From the NCBI RefSeq assembly GCF_000685035.1, contig NZ_BAYB01000007.1, positions 186,001-250,000 on the forward strand: 64,000 bases of DNA, in the 5' to 3' direction. Source of the DNA: Paraburkholderia ferrariae NBRC 106233 (GTDB taxonomy: Bacteria > Pseudomonadota > Gammaproteobacteria > Burkholderiales > Burkholderiaceae). This document shows positions 46,888 through 57,555 of the stretch, piece after piece (position 1 is the stretch's first letter; each line of letters starts with the position of its first letter). Position numbers and translations under genes: made by a program. A model generated the notes under the pieces. That model ran no database searches, was not told where the DNA came from, and saw only the letters and a program-made list of their open reading frames with translations.

Positions 46888-49208
46888 ACCGCGTGACCAG
46901 TCAGGAAGTCGGCCTGCCCGACCTGCTCGGTACGGGCCAGACACTCAAGCAGTTTCGCGACGCGATCCTCGCGCGCACCGAGTCCTCGGGCCATTACAAC
47001 GGCCTCGATAAACTCGAGTTCCGCGAGCGCGATCCGATCCGCTACGAGAAGCTGTTCTCGAAGCTGCGCGGCGGTCTCGTGCATGCGCGCGAAACGGCCA
47101 AGAAGATCGCGGCGAGCCCGATCGTCGAGCAGGAGGGGGAGCTGTGCTTCACGCTCTACAACGCGGCCGGCGACTGCGTGCTGACTTCGACCGGCATCAT
47201 CATTCACGTCGGCACGATGGGTGCGGCGATCAAGTACATGATCGAAAATAACTGGGAACAAAACCCTGGCATCAATCCGGGCGACATGTTCACGAACAAC
47301 GACTGCGCGATCGGCAACGTGCACCCGTGCGACATCGCGACGATCGTGCCGATCTTCGCCGAGGGCCGGCTGATTGGCTGGGTGGGCGGCGTCACGCACG
47401 TGATCGACACGGGCGCGGTCACGCCGGGCTCGATGTCGACGGGCCAGACCCAGCGCTTCGGCGACGGCTACATGATCACCTGCCGCAAGACCGGGGTGAA
47501 CGACACGCCGCTGCGCGACTGGCTGCACGAAAGCCAGCGTTCGGTACGCACGCCGAAATACTGGATTCTCGACGAGCGTACCCGCATCGCTGGGTGCCAC
47601 ATGGTGCGCAGCCTCGTCGAGGAGACCATTGCCGAGGAGGGCATCGATGCCTACGAGAAATTCGCGTACGAAGTGATCGAAGAGGGCCGCCGCGGCCTGC
47701 AGACCCGCGTCAAGGCGCTCACGCTGCCCGGAAAGTATCGCAAGGTCGCGTTCGTCGACGTGCCTTACAAGCACGAGGATGTGCAGACCTCGAACGCCTT
47801 CGCGAAGCTCGATTCGATCATGCACTCGCCCGTCGAGATGGAGATCCGCAAGGACGGCTCATGGCGGCTCGACTTCGAGGGCGCGAGCCGCTGGGGCTGG
47901 CACTCGTACAACGCGCACCAGGTCGCGTTCACGAGCGGCATCTGGGTGATGATGACGCAGACGCTCGTGCCGACGCAGCGCATCAACGACGGCGCCTATT
48001 ACGGCACCGAGTTCCATCTGCCCAAGGGCGCATGGATGAACCCGGACGACCGCCGTACCGGGCACGCCTATGCGTGGCACTTCCTCGTCTCGGGCTGGAG
48101 CGCGCTGTGGCGCGGTCTCGGCCAGGCCTACTTCAGCCGCGGCTATCTCGAGGAGGTCAATGCGGGCAACGCGAACACCTCGAACTGGCTGCAAGGCGGC
48201 GGCATCAACCAGGACGGCGAGATTCACGCGGTCAACAGCTTCGAGGCCTCGTCGTGCGGCACCGGCGCGGGTGCGATCCGGGACGGCCTCAATCACGGCG
48301 CGGCGATCTGGAACCCCGAAGGCGACATGGGCGACATGGAAATCTGGGAGATGGCCGAGCCGCTGCTGTACCTCGGGCGCAACGCGAAGTGCAACTCGGG
48401 CGGTTACGGCAAGTATCGCGGCGGCACCGGTTTCGAGAGCCTGCGCATGGTCTGGAAGGCGCAGGACTGGACCATGTTTTTCATGGGCAACGGCTACATG
48501 AACAGCGACTGGGGCTTCATGGGAGGGTATCCGGCGGCCACGGGCTACCGTTTCGAGGCACACGGCACGGGCCTCAAGGAGCGCATCGCGAAGGGCCAGA
48601 GCCTGCCGCTCGGCGCGGACCTGAACCCGGACCATCCGGAATACGAAAAGAGCCTGAATGCGGGCGCCGTGATCAAGCGCGACCATCAATGCATGACGAC
48701 CGAGGACTGCTACGACAATTACGACCTGTACCTGAACTATCTGCGCGGCGGCCCGGGTTTCGGCGATCCGCTCGACCGCGACCTCGCGTCGATCGCGCGC
48801 GATCTCAACGACCAGGCGCTGCTGCCCGAGTTCGCGCTGAAGGTACACGGCGCGGTGGCGACCCAGGACGACAACGGCCGCTGGCTCGCCGACGAAAAGG
48901 CGAGCCAGCTGCGGCGCCTCGAGATCCGCAAGGCGCGCATCGCGCGCGCGCGTCCCACCCGCGAATGGATGAAGGACGAGCGCGGGCGCATCCTCGCGAA
49001 GGAGGCGGCGGTCCAGGTGCAGCACATGTTCGCGACGAGCTTCGGACTCTCGAAGAAGTTCGAGACGCAGTTCCGCACGTTCTGGTCGCTGCCCGAGAGC
49101 TGGACGCTCACCGAGGAGGAGCTGGCCGTGCCGACCTACGGTTCGAAGTTCCGCATGGATCTCTCGAAGATGCCCGACGTGCGCACCGTCGTGCTCGTCG
49201 ACGAGTGA
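46884..49208 (+). CDS. acxB: acetone carboxylase alpha subunit
   Basis: This 774-residue protein of the HyuB/hydantoinase B type is the manganese- and carboxylating subunit of acetone carboxylase. Blocks include YNAAGDCVLTSTGIIIHVGT, NNDCAIGNVHPCDIA and NSGGYGKYRGGTGFES. Length and content match AcxB of Xanthobacter rather than general oxoprolinases. The start is the ATG overlapping the acxA stop with AAGGAGA ahead; the open frame continuing upstream is a GC-driven shadow. acxC begins 41 bases after the stop. Confidence 0.92.
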   Translation: MNRVTSQEVGLPDLLGTGQTLKQFRDAILARTESSGHYNGLDKLEFRERDPIRYEKLFSKLRGGLVHARETAKKIAASPIVEQEGELCFTLYNAAGDCVLTSTGIIIHVGTMGAAIKYMIENNWEQNPGINPGDMFTNNDCAIGNVHPCDIATIVPIFAEGRLIGWVGGVTHVIDTGAVTPGSMSTGQTQRFGDGYMITCRKTGVNDTPLRDWLHESQRSVRTPKYWILDERTRIAGCHMVRSLVEETIAEEGIDAYEKFAYEVIEEGRRGLQTRVKALTLPGKYRKVAFVDVPYKHEDVQTSNAFAKLDSIMHSPVEMEIRKDGSWRLDFEGASRWGWHSYNAHQVAFTSGIWVMMTQTLVPTQRINDGAYYGTEFHLPKGAWMNPDDRRTGHAYAWHFLVSGWSALWRGLGQAYFSRGYLEEVNAGNANTSNWLQGGGINQDGEIHAVNSFEASSCGTGAGAIRDGLNHGAAIWNPEGDMGDMEIWEMAEPLLYLGRNAKCNSGGYGKYRGGTGFESLRMVWKAQDWTMFFMGNGYMNSDWGFMGGYPAATGYRFEAHGTGLKERIAKGQSLPLGADLNPDHPEYEKSLNAGAVIKRDHQCMTTEDCYDNYDLYLNYLRGGPGFGDPLDRDLASIARDLNDQALLPEFALKVHGAVATQDDNGRWLADEKASQLRRLEIRKARIARARPTREWMKDERGRILAKEAAVQVQHMFATSFGLSKKFETQFRTFWSLPESWTLTEEELAVPTYGSKFRMDLSKMPDVRTVVLVDE

Positions 49209-49249
49209 GCGCGGCCAGCCCGACGAACGACTGACAAGGAGACAAGACG

Positions 49250-49756
49250 ATGACGACCTATACGCAGGAACAGGTCAGCAAGCTCGTGGACGGCACGCTC
49301 GACTGGGAAACCACGCTGCGCATGCTGTCGATGCCGAAGGATACGGCGCGCTTCGAACAGTATCTGGCGACGTTGCAACAGCGACTCAACTGGGCCGACC
49401 GGATCGTGCTGCCGCTCGGACCGCATCTGTACATCGTGCAGAAGGCGGACAGCAGGAAATGGCTGACGAAGTGCGATTGCGGCCACGAGTTCGGCGACTG
49501 GCGCAGCAACTGGAAGCTCGACGCGCTCGTGTACGTGCGCGATACCGAGGATGCGATGGCCGAGGTCTATCCGAAGCTCATGGCGCCCGACACGCAGTGG
49601 CAAGTGTATCGCGAGTACTATTGCCCGCAGTGCGGCACGCTGCACGACGTCGAGGCGCCCACGCCGTGGTATCCGGTGATTCACGACTTCGAGCCCGACA
49701 TCGACACGTTCTATCGCGAGTGGGTGAACCTGCCGGTGCCGGAACGCGTCGACTAG
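49250..49756 (+). CDS. acxC: acetone carboxylase gamma subunit
   Basis: This 168-residue small subunit has two Cys pairs, CDCGHEF near residue 75 and YCPQCGTLHD near residue 125, forming a probable zinc site as expected for AcxC. AAGGAG precedes the ATG. It completes the acxABC set; its presence distinguishes acetone carboxylase from oxoprolinase-like pairs, which lack it. A regulator gene follows in the same direction after 210 bases with no supported feature between them. Confidence 0.9.
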   Translation: MTTYTQEQVSKLVDGTLDWETTLRMLSMPKDTARFEQYLATLQQRLNWADRIVLPLGPHLYIVQKADSRKWLTKCDCGHEFGDWRSNWKLDALVYVRDTEDAMAEVYPKLMAPDTQWQVYREYYCPQCGTLHDVEAPTPWYPVIHDFEPDIDTFYREWVNLPVPERVD

Positions 49757-49966
49757 CGCTGCGCCGGGCCGACCGGCGTTGCGTAGGCTGGACAGGCCGG
49801 GCAGGCGACTGCACGGCCTGTTCGCGCTGGGTCCGCGCGGCGCCAGTCGATGCCGTGCCGTTGCTTCCGTACAGGGTCGCGTCGCGGTAGATGCGACTAT
49901 CATGGGGTGCGTGGCGCCGCAGGCGACACAGGAATGCCGGATACACGGCGTCAAGGAGACAACTGG

Positions 49967-52003
49967 ATGCCTTCCCCCTCCAGTGAGCTATTCTCGGACC
50001 CCGGCGACGAAGCGGGCGTCATGCAGGCCTGGGAGTCCTTCGTGCGCGGCGACGCCGTGCCGGAGCCCGCGCTGTCGCTGCGTGCGCTGGTCGACTTCTC
50101 GTGGCAGCGCTGCCAGGCGGCCAGGGTCGACCCGAACCAGCGCAGCGGCCCCCAGCCCTTGCCCGATCAGGACCTTTATATGCTGCGCGAGCGGCGCCGC
50201 GAACTGCTCGAGGCGAGCGCGCCGGTCATGGCCTGCGCGCGGGATTTCCTTTCGGAAACCGGCACGATGATGGTGCTTGCCGATTCGTACTCGACGATTC
50301 TGAGCGTCGAGGGCGACACGCCGACGGTCGGCTCGGCCGAAACCATCGCGCTGATGCCGGGTGTGCGCTGGAGCGAGGCGCTGTGCGGCACCAACGCGAT
50401 CGGTACGGCGCTCGCGGTGGGCGAGCCCGTGCAGATCCATTCGGCGGAGCACTATTGCGCGGGCATCAAGCGCTGGACCTGCTCGGCATCGGTTGTCAGG
50501 CATCCGATGGACGGCGAGGTGATCGGCGCGGTCGACGTCTCGGGTCTTTCCCAGACCTATAACCGGCAGAGTCTCGCGCTCGTCGTGACTACCGCGCGGC
50601 GCATCGAGAGCCGGCTCTCGATGGGCGAGATGGAGCGGCGCAACGCGCTGCTCGAACACAGCCTCGACTACTGGAACCGCGCGCACGCGCAGGGGCTCGT
50701 GCTGTTCGACCGGCGCGGCAATCTCGTCCGGCTCAACGAAACGGCGCACGCGGCGCTCGCGCGGCTCGCGGCGCAGGGCGCGGCCGTCGAGGCGGCCGAT
50801 CTGCGGCAGATTCCGCAACTGGCCGCGGGGCGGCTGCAGGCAAGCGTCGCCGCGCACGCGCTACCCGCGTGGCTGCGCCCCGAATGGCTCGAACCGCTGA
50901 TGGTCGCGGGCGAGCACATCGGCACGCTGGTCGTGCTGCCGTGTCCGCCGCGCGCGCACGAATTGCGCGCGGGCGGCGCCGAACCGTCCGCTCGCGCGCG
51001 GCCCGATTTCGCGAACATCGTGACCGGCGACACGGCCATGCGCGCCGCGATTGCGCGCGCCCGGCAACTCGCGCGATCGCGCGTGCCGATCCTGCTGCTC
51101 GGCGAAACGGGCGTGGGCAAGGAGGAGTTCGCGCGCGGCATCCACGAGGCCGGCGAAGGGCCGTATATCGCGCTCAATTGCGGCAGCATGGCGCGCGAGC
51201 TGCTTGCGAGCGAGCTGTTCGGCTATGCCGACGGCGCGTTCACGGGCGCGCGCAAGGGCGGCATGACCGGCAAGATCGAAGCCGCGAACGGCGGCGTGCT
51301 GTTTCTCGACGAGATCGGCGAGATGCCGCTCGACATGCAGCCGCATCTGCTGCGCGTGCTCGAACAGGGCGAGATCTACCGGCTCGGCGAGAACGTGCCG
51401 CGCAAGGTGAATTTCCGGCTCATCGCGGCGACGCACCGCGATCTGCGCGCCGAGGTGGCCGCGGGGCGCTTCCGCATGGACCTGTACTACCGCGTCGCGG
51501 TAAGCACGGTGCCGATTCCCCCCTTGCGCGAGCGGCGCGGCGACATTGCATTGATCGCGCGACATTTTTTGCAGCGCCTCGCGCCGGGCGCCACGCCGCA
51601 GGGTCTCACGCGCGCCGCGCTCGACGCGCTGCACGCCTACGACTGGCCCGGCAACGTGCGCGAACTGCGCAACGCGGTCGAGAGTGCGCTGCTACTGAGC
51701 GAGGGCGGCCCGATCGAGGTGGAGCATCTGCCGTATGAGCTGCGTGACGCATCCGCGGCAGGCGCCGGGACGGTCTTCAAGGCCGGAGCGAGCGCCCAGC
51801 TGGTGCGCGAACCACTCCGCGGCGAGGCGGCCACCGCGACTATGCCGAGCCATGTGACGAGTATCGCCGAGGGGGAGGAGGCGCTGATCCGGAGTGCGAT
51901 TGCGGCCAGCGGCGGCAACCTCACGCGCGCGGCGCGTCAGTTGAACATCGCAAAGAGCACGCTGTACGTGAAGATGCAGCGTTACGGGCTGCGCCGTCCC
52001 TGA
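49967..52003 (+). CDS. acxR: sigma-54-dependent transcriptional activator, AcxR/AcoR type
   Basis: This protein of about 678 residues has an N-terminal GAF sensing domain (about 70-215, with MPGVRWSEALCGTNAIGTAL), a PAS-like linker and the AAA+ domain (about 345-580). The Walker A is LGETGVGKEEFA, the sigma-54 contact GAFTGA lies in YADGAFTGARKGG, and Walker B is GGVLFLDEIGEM. A Fis-type helix-turn-helix is at the C-terminus (NLTRAARQLNIAKSTLYVKM). AAGGAG lies 9 bases before the ATG. It should activate the sigma-54 promoter at 44.6 kb in response to acetone or a related ketone or alcohol. Confidence 0.9.
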   Translation: MPSPSSELFSDPGDEAGVMQAWESFVRGDAVPEPALSLRALVDFSWQRCQAARVDPNQRSGPQPLPDQDLYMLRERRRELLEASAPVMACARDFLSETGTMMVLADSYSTILSVEGDTPTVGSAETIALMPGVRWSEALCGTNAIGTALAVGEPVQIHSAEHYCAGIKRWTCSASVVRHPMDGEVIGAVDVSGLSQTYNRQSLALVVTTARRIESRLSMGEMERRNALLEHSLDYWNRAHAQGLVLFDRRGNLVRLNETAHAALARLAAQGAAVEAADLRQIPQLAAGRLQASVAAHALPAWLRPEWLEPLMVAGEHIGTLVVLPCPPRAHELRAGGAEPSARARPDFANIVTGDTAMRAAIARARQLARSRVPILLLGETGVGKEEFARGIHEAGEGPYIALNCGSMARELLASELFGYADGAFTGARKGGMTGKIEAANGGVLFLDEIGEMPLDMQPHLLRVLEQGEIYRLGENVPRKVNFRLIAATHRDLRAEVAAGRFRMDLYYRVAVSTVPIPPLRERRGDIALIARHFLQRLAPGATPQGLTRAALDALHAYDWPGNVRELRNAVESALLLSEGGPIEVEHLPYELRDASAAGAGTVFKAGASAQLVREPLRGEAATATMPSHVTSIAEGEEALIRSAIAASGGNLTRAARQLNIAKSTLYVKMQRYGLRRP

Positions 52004-52125
52004 GCCGGTTGCCGCGCGGACCGGCCAGAACGTAGTGAGCACCATCATGCTGCGGGTCTGTCCCGCTGCGTTCCGCGTGGCTGAACCGTCAACGGCGGGA
52101 GTGATAACCGATCGGTTCGGCCCAT

Positions 52126-53013
52126 CTATTTGCCCGCCAATTTGAATAGCTGCGCAGCATTACTGTACAGAAGCTTGTCCAGTACATCTTCCTTGAAACC
52201 TGCCGCAAGAAAATCGTCGATAGTCTGACCGATGGGCCGAAATGGATAAGACGAACCAAACAGCAGTTGATCACCCAGGAAACTGTTGGCGGCATCGACA
52301 TAGCTCTGGCTGCCCGGCTGGAACAGATACATATCCGGTACCACGAACACGTTTTCGTAGCGAAAGGCTACGCCCACCATCTGCTGCACATTAGGCCAGT
52401 AACCGTGATAAGCCACGATCTGCAGCAGGGGGAACGCCTGAGCGACGCGCGCAAGCGGTGCCGGATCATTGAACCGAAGATCCGGTGTGGTTGGACCACT
52501 CATTAAAAACACGGGCACCTTCAGGCTCGCAGCCAGCTCATAAACCGGCCAATACACCGGATCATCAGGGTGACGCGGCGGCTCGCCGAAACCGGGTTCA
52601 ATGTTGATACCTGCCAGGCCCAACGTCCGTACGGCCCGCTCTGCTTCCGCTAGCGCTGCGGCCTCCCCCTGCAAAACGGGATCGACTGCACCGATACCGA
52701 TTAATCCGGAATGGCCACTGACGATACGATGAATCGTATCGTTCGGTAAATGCTGGCCCGGCGTATGACGCCCAACCACGACCGCATGCGCTACACCTGC
52801 CTCGCGAATTTCATCGAGAAACCCGTCTTGTGTACGGGAGCGGATGAAATGAGCATCATCGCCTCGTGTGCCCACGCGTCGATTCAACCAACGCGCAGTG
52901 GCTTCACCAGCAGAACCCGGTGTCGCTCCGAAAAAGTCGTGGAGCCAGGCGGGGCGGCAGCGCAAATCAATTACCCGATGGCCCGAGCCATGCGTCCGAA
53001 TATTTTCGCTCAT
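52126..53013 (-). CDS. amidohydrolase-2 family protein
   Basis: This 295-residue metal-dependent hydrolase has the ACMSD/amidohydrolase-2 barrel. Blocks include VIDLRCRPAWLHDFF in place of the usual HxH start, GLAGINIEPGFGEPP and AYHGYWPNV with a retained His, and a C-terminal LLFGSSYPF where the catalytic Asp is usually found in GSDYP. The first-strand HxH and the final Asp both appear altered, so metal binding may be weakened. It starts at the final base of the ssuD stop and is the last gene of the organosulfur operon. Its role in sulfur release is not known. Confidence 0.75.
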   Translation of the reverse strand: MSENIRTHGSGHRVIDLRCRPAWLHDFFGATPGSAGEATARWLNRRVGTRGDDAHFIRSRTQDGFLDEIREAGVAHAVVVGRHTPGQHLPNDTIHRIVSGHSGLIGIGAVDPVLQGEAAALAEAERAVRTLGLAGINIEPGFGEPPRHPDDPVYWPVYELAASLKVPVFLMSGPTTPDLRFNDPAPLARVAQAFPLLQIVAYHGYWPNVQQMVGVAFRYENVFVVPDMYLFQPGSQSYVDAANSFLGDQLLFGSSYPFRPIGQTIDDFLAAGFKEDVLDKLLYSNAAQLFKLAGK

Positions 53014-54158
53014 CAGTGGTTCTCCGAGGTGCCTGGCGTCGTAGCGCGAACATCGAACGCACCGCCCGTTAATGCCTGATCGCGCAGCGTGACCGGCACC
53101 TTACCAGGCAACAACGGAAATACCAGTTCTGCGAAACGGATTGCCTCCTCCAGATGCGGATAACCGGACAACACAAAAGTATCCACGCCGAGATCCCTAT
53201 ACTCCTGAAGGCGCGACGCTACCTCCGCTGCACTGCCGACGAGTGCCGTACCTGCGCCACCGCGCACGAGGCCAACGCCTGCCCAGAGATTCGGGCCAAT
53301 CACCAGCTTTTCGCGGCTGCCGCCATGCAGTGCAGCCATCCGCTTCTGCCCTACGGAATCCATGCTTGCGTAATTACGCTGTGCCGCTGCGACTTCTTCG
53401 TCCGTGAGATGACTGATCAACTTGTCAGCATCGGCCCAGGCTTCCTGGCTCGTTTCGCGCACGATGACATGCAGACGCACACCGAAACGAATCTGTCGAC
53501 CGTATTGCCCGGCACGCCGGCGGACGTCCGCGATCTTCTCTGCCACCGCAGCGGGAGGCTCGCCCCAGGTCAGATATGAATCGACATGCTTCGCTGCCAG
53601 GTCATGCGCCGCAGGCGAAGAGCCGCCAAAATACAGCGGAGGGTAGGGCGCACTCACGGGCGGAAAGAAATTCTGCGCGCCCCGCACCGTCAAGTGCTTG
53701 CCTTCGAAATCGACCTTTTCCCCTTCCAGCAGTTGACGCCAGATTGTGAGAAATTCGTCGCCGGCCTCATAGCGCTCGTCGTGACTGTAGAACGCGCCGT
53801 CAGCAGCAAGTTCGGTGGCATCGCCACCGGGCACAATATTAAGCAATAGCCGCCCCTTGCCGAGCGCTTCATCCAGCGTGACTGCCTGGCGAGCGGAAGC
53901 CGTCGGATTGCCGAGCGATGTACGCAGTGCCACCAGCAGTTTAATGCGCCGTGTGACCGGGGCAAGACTTGCCGCCGTGACCCAAGGATCAAGGCAGGAG
54001 GCGCCCGTGGGAATCAGCAGGCCATCGTAGCCAAGCTCGTCGGCCGTAACCGCAATCCGACGCAGATAAGCATTCGTTGCTTGACGACCGAAATCAGACT
54101 TGCCCAGATAGCGGGTATCGCCTGAAGTTGGCAAAAACCAGAAAATATCGAGACTCAT
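53013..54158 (-). CDS. ssuD: FMNH2-dependent alkanesulfonate/methanesulfonate monooxygenase
   Basis: This 381-residue two-component flavin monooxygenase of the LLM class has the same length as E. coli SsuD and a very similar sequence. Shared blocks include [48 protein letters not shown] and [18 protein letters not shown]. It cleaves a sulfonate to aldehyde and sulfite using reduced FMN from a partner reductase. With SfnG and an MsuE-type reductase in the same operon, methanesulfonate (an MsuD role) is a likely substrate. The frame extends 11 codons upstream without conserved residues, so the ATG at 54158 is used. No SsuE is present in the window. Confidence 0.88.
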   Translation of the reverse strand: MSLDIFWFLPTSGDTRYLGKSDFGRQATNAYLRRIAVTADELGYDGLLIPTGASCLDPWVTAASLAPVTRRIKLLVALRTSLGNPTASARQAVTLDEALGKGRLLLNIVPGGDATELAADGAFYSHDERYEAGDEFLTIWRQLLEGEKVDFEGKHLTVRGAQNFFPPVSAPYPPLYFGGSSPAAHDLAAKHVDSYLTWGEPPAAVAEKIADVRRRAGQYGRQIRFGVRLHVIVRETSQEAWADADKLISHLTDEEVAAAQRNYASMDSVGQKRMAALHGGSREKLVIGPNLWAGVGLVRGGAGTALVGSAAEVASRLQEYRDLGVDTFVLSGYPHLEEAIRFAELVFPLLPGKVPVTLRDQALTGGAFDVRATTPGTSENH

Positions 54159-54282
54159 GACATATTTGTGAAGGGTCACACTCCATATCACCCGCGGCTT
54201 CCATGCCTGACCACCCGTTTTGCCAAACCGGCTCAGATGCCGTGGGAAGAAATCCGACGCCGGCCTTCGAATGCAACGCCCG

Positions 54283-55076
<794 letters not shown>

Positions 55077-55080
<4 letters not shown>

Positions 55081-56450
55081 GATGATGACTCCGCCTTGCT
55101 GCAGTCGCGCGGCGTAATGCCTTTCTCCCGGGCGTAGGCAAGCGCCGACTTTTCGATAATCGGACGAAGCAGTGCGCGATCAGCCTGCACCCAGCCGCTG
55201 ATGAGATTCCACTTCTGGCCGTCCCACTGCTGGAAACGTACCGCACCGCCACCTTCATGGTCCGCGCAGGACAGCTTGAGCGGCTGCACCAGACCGAGCG
55301 CACCCAGCTGCTTGAGACGCGCGTCGTCGAGATCGAGATGCTCGAAGCCCCAGCGCACCTGCTCGCCGGTAAGCGGCTTGTCGCCGAACTTGCGCTGGGC
55401 GACGCGTACCGCTTCCACGTTGAGAATGCCGTTCACCACGCCGAGGTTGTAGTACACGGTGCCGAAGCGCGCCGGGTCCTTCAGGTTGCCGTTGCCGGGC
55501 TTGATCACGTACTGGTTGATCGCCTGCAGGACCGGATAGCCGGTACCGGACGGGTGAGTCGTGATCGAGATGTAACCCTTCGCGGCGTCGCCGGCCGGAC
55601 GTACGTCCTCTTCCGAATTGCTCCAGATATTGCCGATGATGTGATCGGCCGGGTAGCCGACCTTCTGGGCAGTCTTGAGCGCCACCGGATTCATCACGCC
55701 CCAGCCGCGCAGGATCACCCAGTCGGGATTGATCTGGTGGATCTTCAGCCATTGCGAGCCCTGCTCGTTGCCCGGATGCGGTACCTCGATCTGCGTCACA
55801 TCGAAGCCGTATTTCTTGGCGAGCAGATTGACTACCGGAATCGTCTCGCGGCCGTACGGCGAGCCGTGGTAAAGCACGACGATCTTCTTGCCCTTCAGGT
55901 TCGCGAGTCCGCCCGAGCGCTGGCCGATGTAATTGACGATCGCCGAGACCTCGCTGTACGGATTGAGCTGCAGCGGAAACACGTAGGGAAATACCGCCCC
56001 GTCGGTCGAATCGGTGCGGCCGTGGTTGATCGTGATGAGCGGAATCTTGTCGGCCGTCGAGCGGTCGATCGTGGCATACGCAATGCCAACCGACAGCGGG
56101 TTGGTCGCGGCTGCCGGCGCGCCGTCCGGTCCGCTGTTCTTCAGGCGCTCGTAGCACTCGACGCCTTTCTCGACCACGTATTCGGTCTCGCACTCCTTCC
56201 AGACCAGCTTCACGCCGTTGACGCCGCCGTCACGCGCGTTGACGAGTTGCATGTAATCGATAAACCCGCCGAAGAAACCGCTGCCGCCAGCCGCATAAGG
56301 GCCCACCCGGTAACTTTGCAGCGGAAAGTACTCTTCGCCGGCCGCATGCGCCTGAGGCAGCGCACCGGCAGTCAAGGCGAGCACGGCCACGAAGGCCGAG
56401 GCCAGTTGTCCCCATTTCGTTCGAGCGGTTCGACGATTATTATTTTCCAT
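55077..56450 (-). CDS. periplasmic substrate-binding protein, LivK/type-I family
   Basis: This 457-residue binding protein has a signal peptide (residues about 8-36, ending AHAAGEE) and a type-I periplasmic fold (YAAGGSGFFGGFIDYMQLVN, WKECETEYVVEKGVECYERL). It is longer than LivK (about 370 residues) and carries additional Cys residues. It delivers ligand to LivH/LivM. The ATG at 56450 follows AAGGA; the longer upstream frame lacks leader features. Sitting between livM and livF in a sulfur operon, it is the best target for ligand tests of dimethyl sulfone or methanesulfonate. Confidence 0.87.
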
Positions 56451-56498
56451 AACTAAATTATTCCTTGAGTGAAAAAATAAATGTTCGGACAAAACGGC

Positions 56499-57545
56499 TC
56501 AGGATGCTTTCGAGCGACGTTGGCGCACGAGCAGTACCAGCCTGGCAAGACCTTCCGGTTCCTTGATCAGAAACACGATGATCAGCGTGCCGAAGACGAT
56601 CTTCTGCAGGTTCTGTAGCTGGTCGTCGCCGATTCCGACCTGCGCGAGCTGGCTGCCCACGTTCGACAGCAGGATCGGCAGCAGCACGATGAACGCAGCG
56701 CCGAGGAAATTCCCGCCGATGCTGCCCATGCCGCCGATGATGATGATGAACAGGATCTGGAAGGACAGGTTCAGGCTGAAACCGTCCGGCTCGATCGTGC
56801 CGAGGTACGCGAACGCCCAGAGTGCGCCGGCAATGCCGAGCACGAACGAACTGAGCGCGAACGCGAGCAGCTTGGTGCGGCCGATCGGGATGCCGATCAC
56901 GCGCGCCGCCGTGTCCATGTCGCGTACCGCCATCCAGCGCCGCCCCAGTTCGCTGCGCACGAGACTGGTCCCCAGCGCGAACAACACCAACGCCACGCCG
57001 AGTACAAACAGATAGCGAGACGCTGGCCTGTCGATGTGCCAGTGGCCGATCTCGAGCGGCGGCGCGCTCAGCACGCCCGACGTGTCGTCGTTCGAAAACC
57101 AGCTCACGTGCGTGAAGAGCCACACCACGAAAAACTGCGCGGCCAGCGTGGAGACGATCAGATAGAACCCCTTGATGCGCAGGCTCGGCAGGCCGAACAG
57201 CACGCCCACCGCCGCACTCACGAGTCCGCCGAGCAGCAGGCCGACGGGCAACGGCAAATCCGGCACACGCACGAGCAGGTTGTAGCTCGCATACGCGCCG
57301 ATCGACATGAACGCCGCCGAGCCGAGCGAAAGCTGCCCCGCATAGCCGGTCAGAAAGTTCAGCCCGAGCCCCGCGATCGACAGGATCAGGAACGGCACGA
57401 GGATTGCGTTGAGCCAGTAGTCGTTGGCCCACAGCGGCACGCCGACGAACGCAACGAGCGCCAGCACGGCCGGCACGATCCACTGGCGCGGGTTCAGCCT
57501 GCGCGGCGCGGAAACCGGGGCGGTATTGGTCAATTCCATGTCCAT
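56499..57545 (-). CDS. branched-chain-type ABC transporter permease, LivM-like
   Basis: This inner-membrane permease of about 348 residues has 8-10 hydrophobic segments. It carries GLGLNFLTGYAGQLSLGSAAF and IIGGMGSIGGNFLGAAFIVLL, the classic LivM blocks. Two possible starts (57545 and 57539) are two codons apart. It sits 10 bases after the livH stop and 48 bases before the binding-protein gene. It pairs with LivH to form the channel. Confidence 0.89.
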   Translation of the reverse strand: MDMELTNTAPVSAPRRLNPRQWIVPAVLALVAFVGVPLWANDYWLNAILVPFLILSIAGLGLNFLTGYAGQLSLGSAAFMSIGAYASYNLLVRVPDLPLPVGLLLGGLVSAAVGVLFGLPSLRIKGFYLIVSTLAAQFFVVWLFTHVSWFSNDDTSGVLSAPPLEIGHWHIDRPASRYLFVLGVALVLFALGTSLVRSELGRRWMAVRDMDTAARVIGIPIGRTKLLAFALSSFVLGIAGALWAFAYLGTIEPDGFSLNLSFQILFIIIIGGMGSIGGNFLGAAFIVLLPILLSNVGSQLAQVGIGDDQLQNLQKIVFGTLIIVFLIKEPEGLARLVLLVRQRRSKAS

Positions 57546-57555
57546 GTGAAGGCCC

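Noticed and set aside
47327..49234. Second long plus-strand frame inside acxB
   Set aside because: Out-of-frame shadow of acxB caused by high GC content; no motifs.
55257..56456. Long plus-strand frame opposite the Liv-type binding protein
   Set aside because: Antisense to a gene with signal peptide and type-I binding-protein blocks; content is Arg-, Val- and His-rich.
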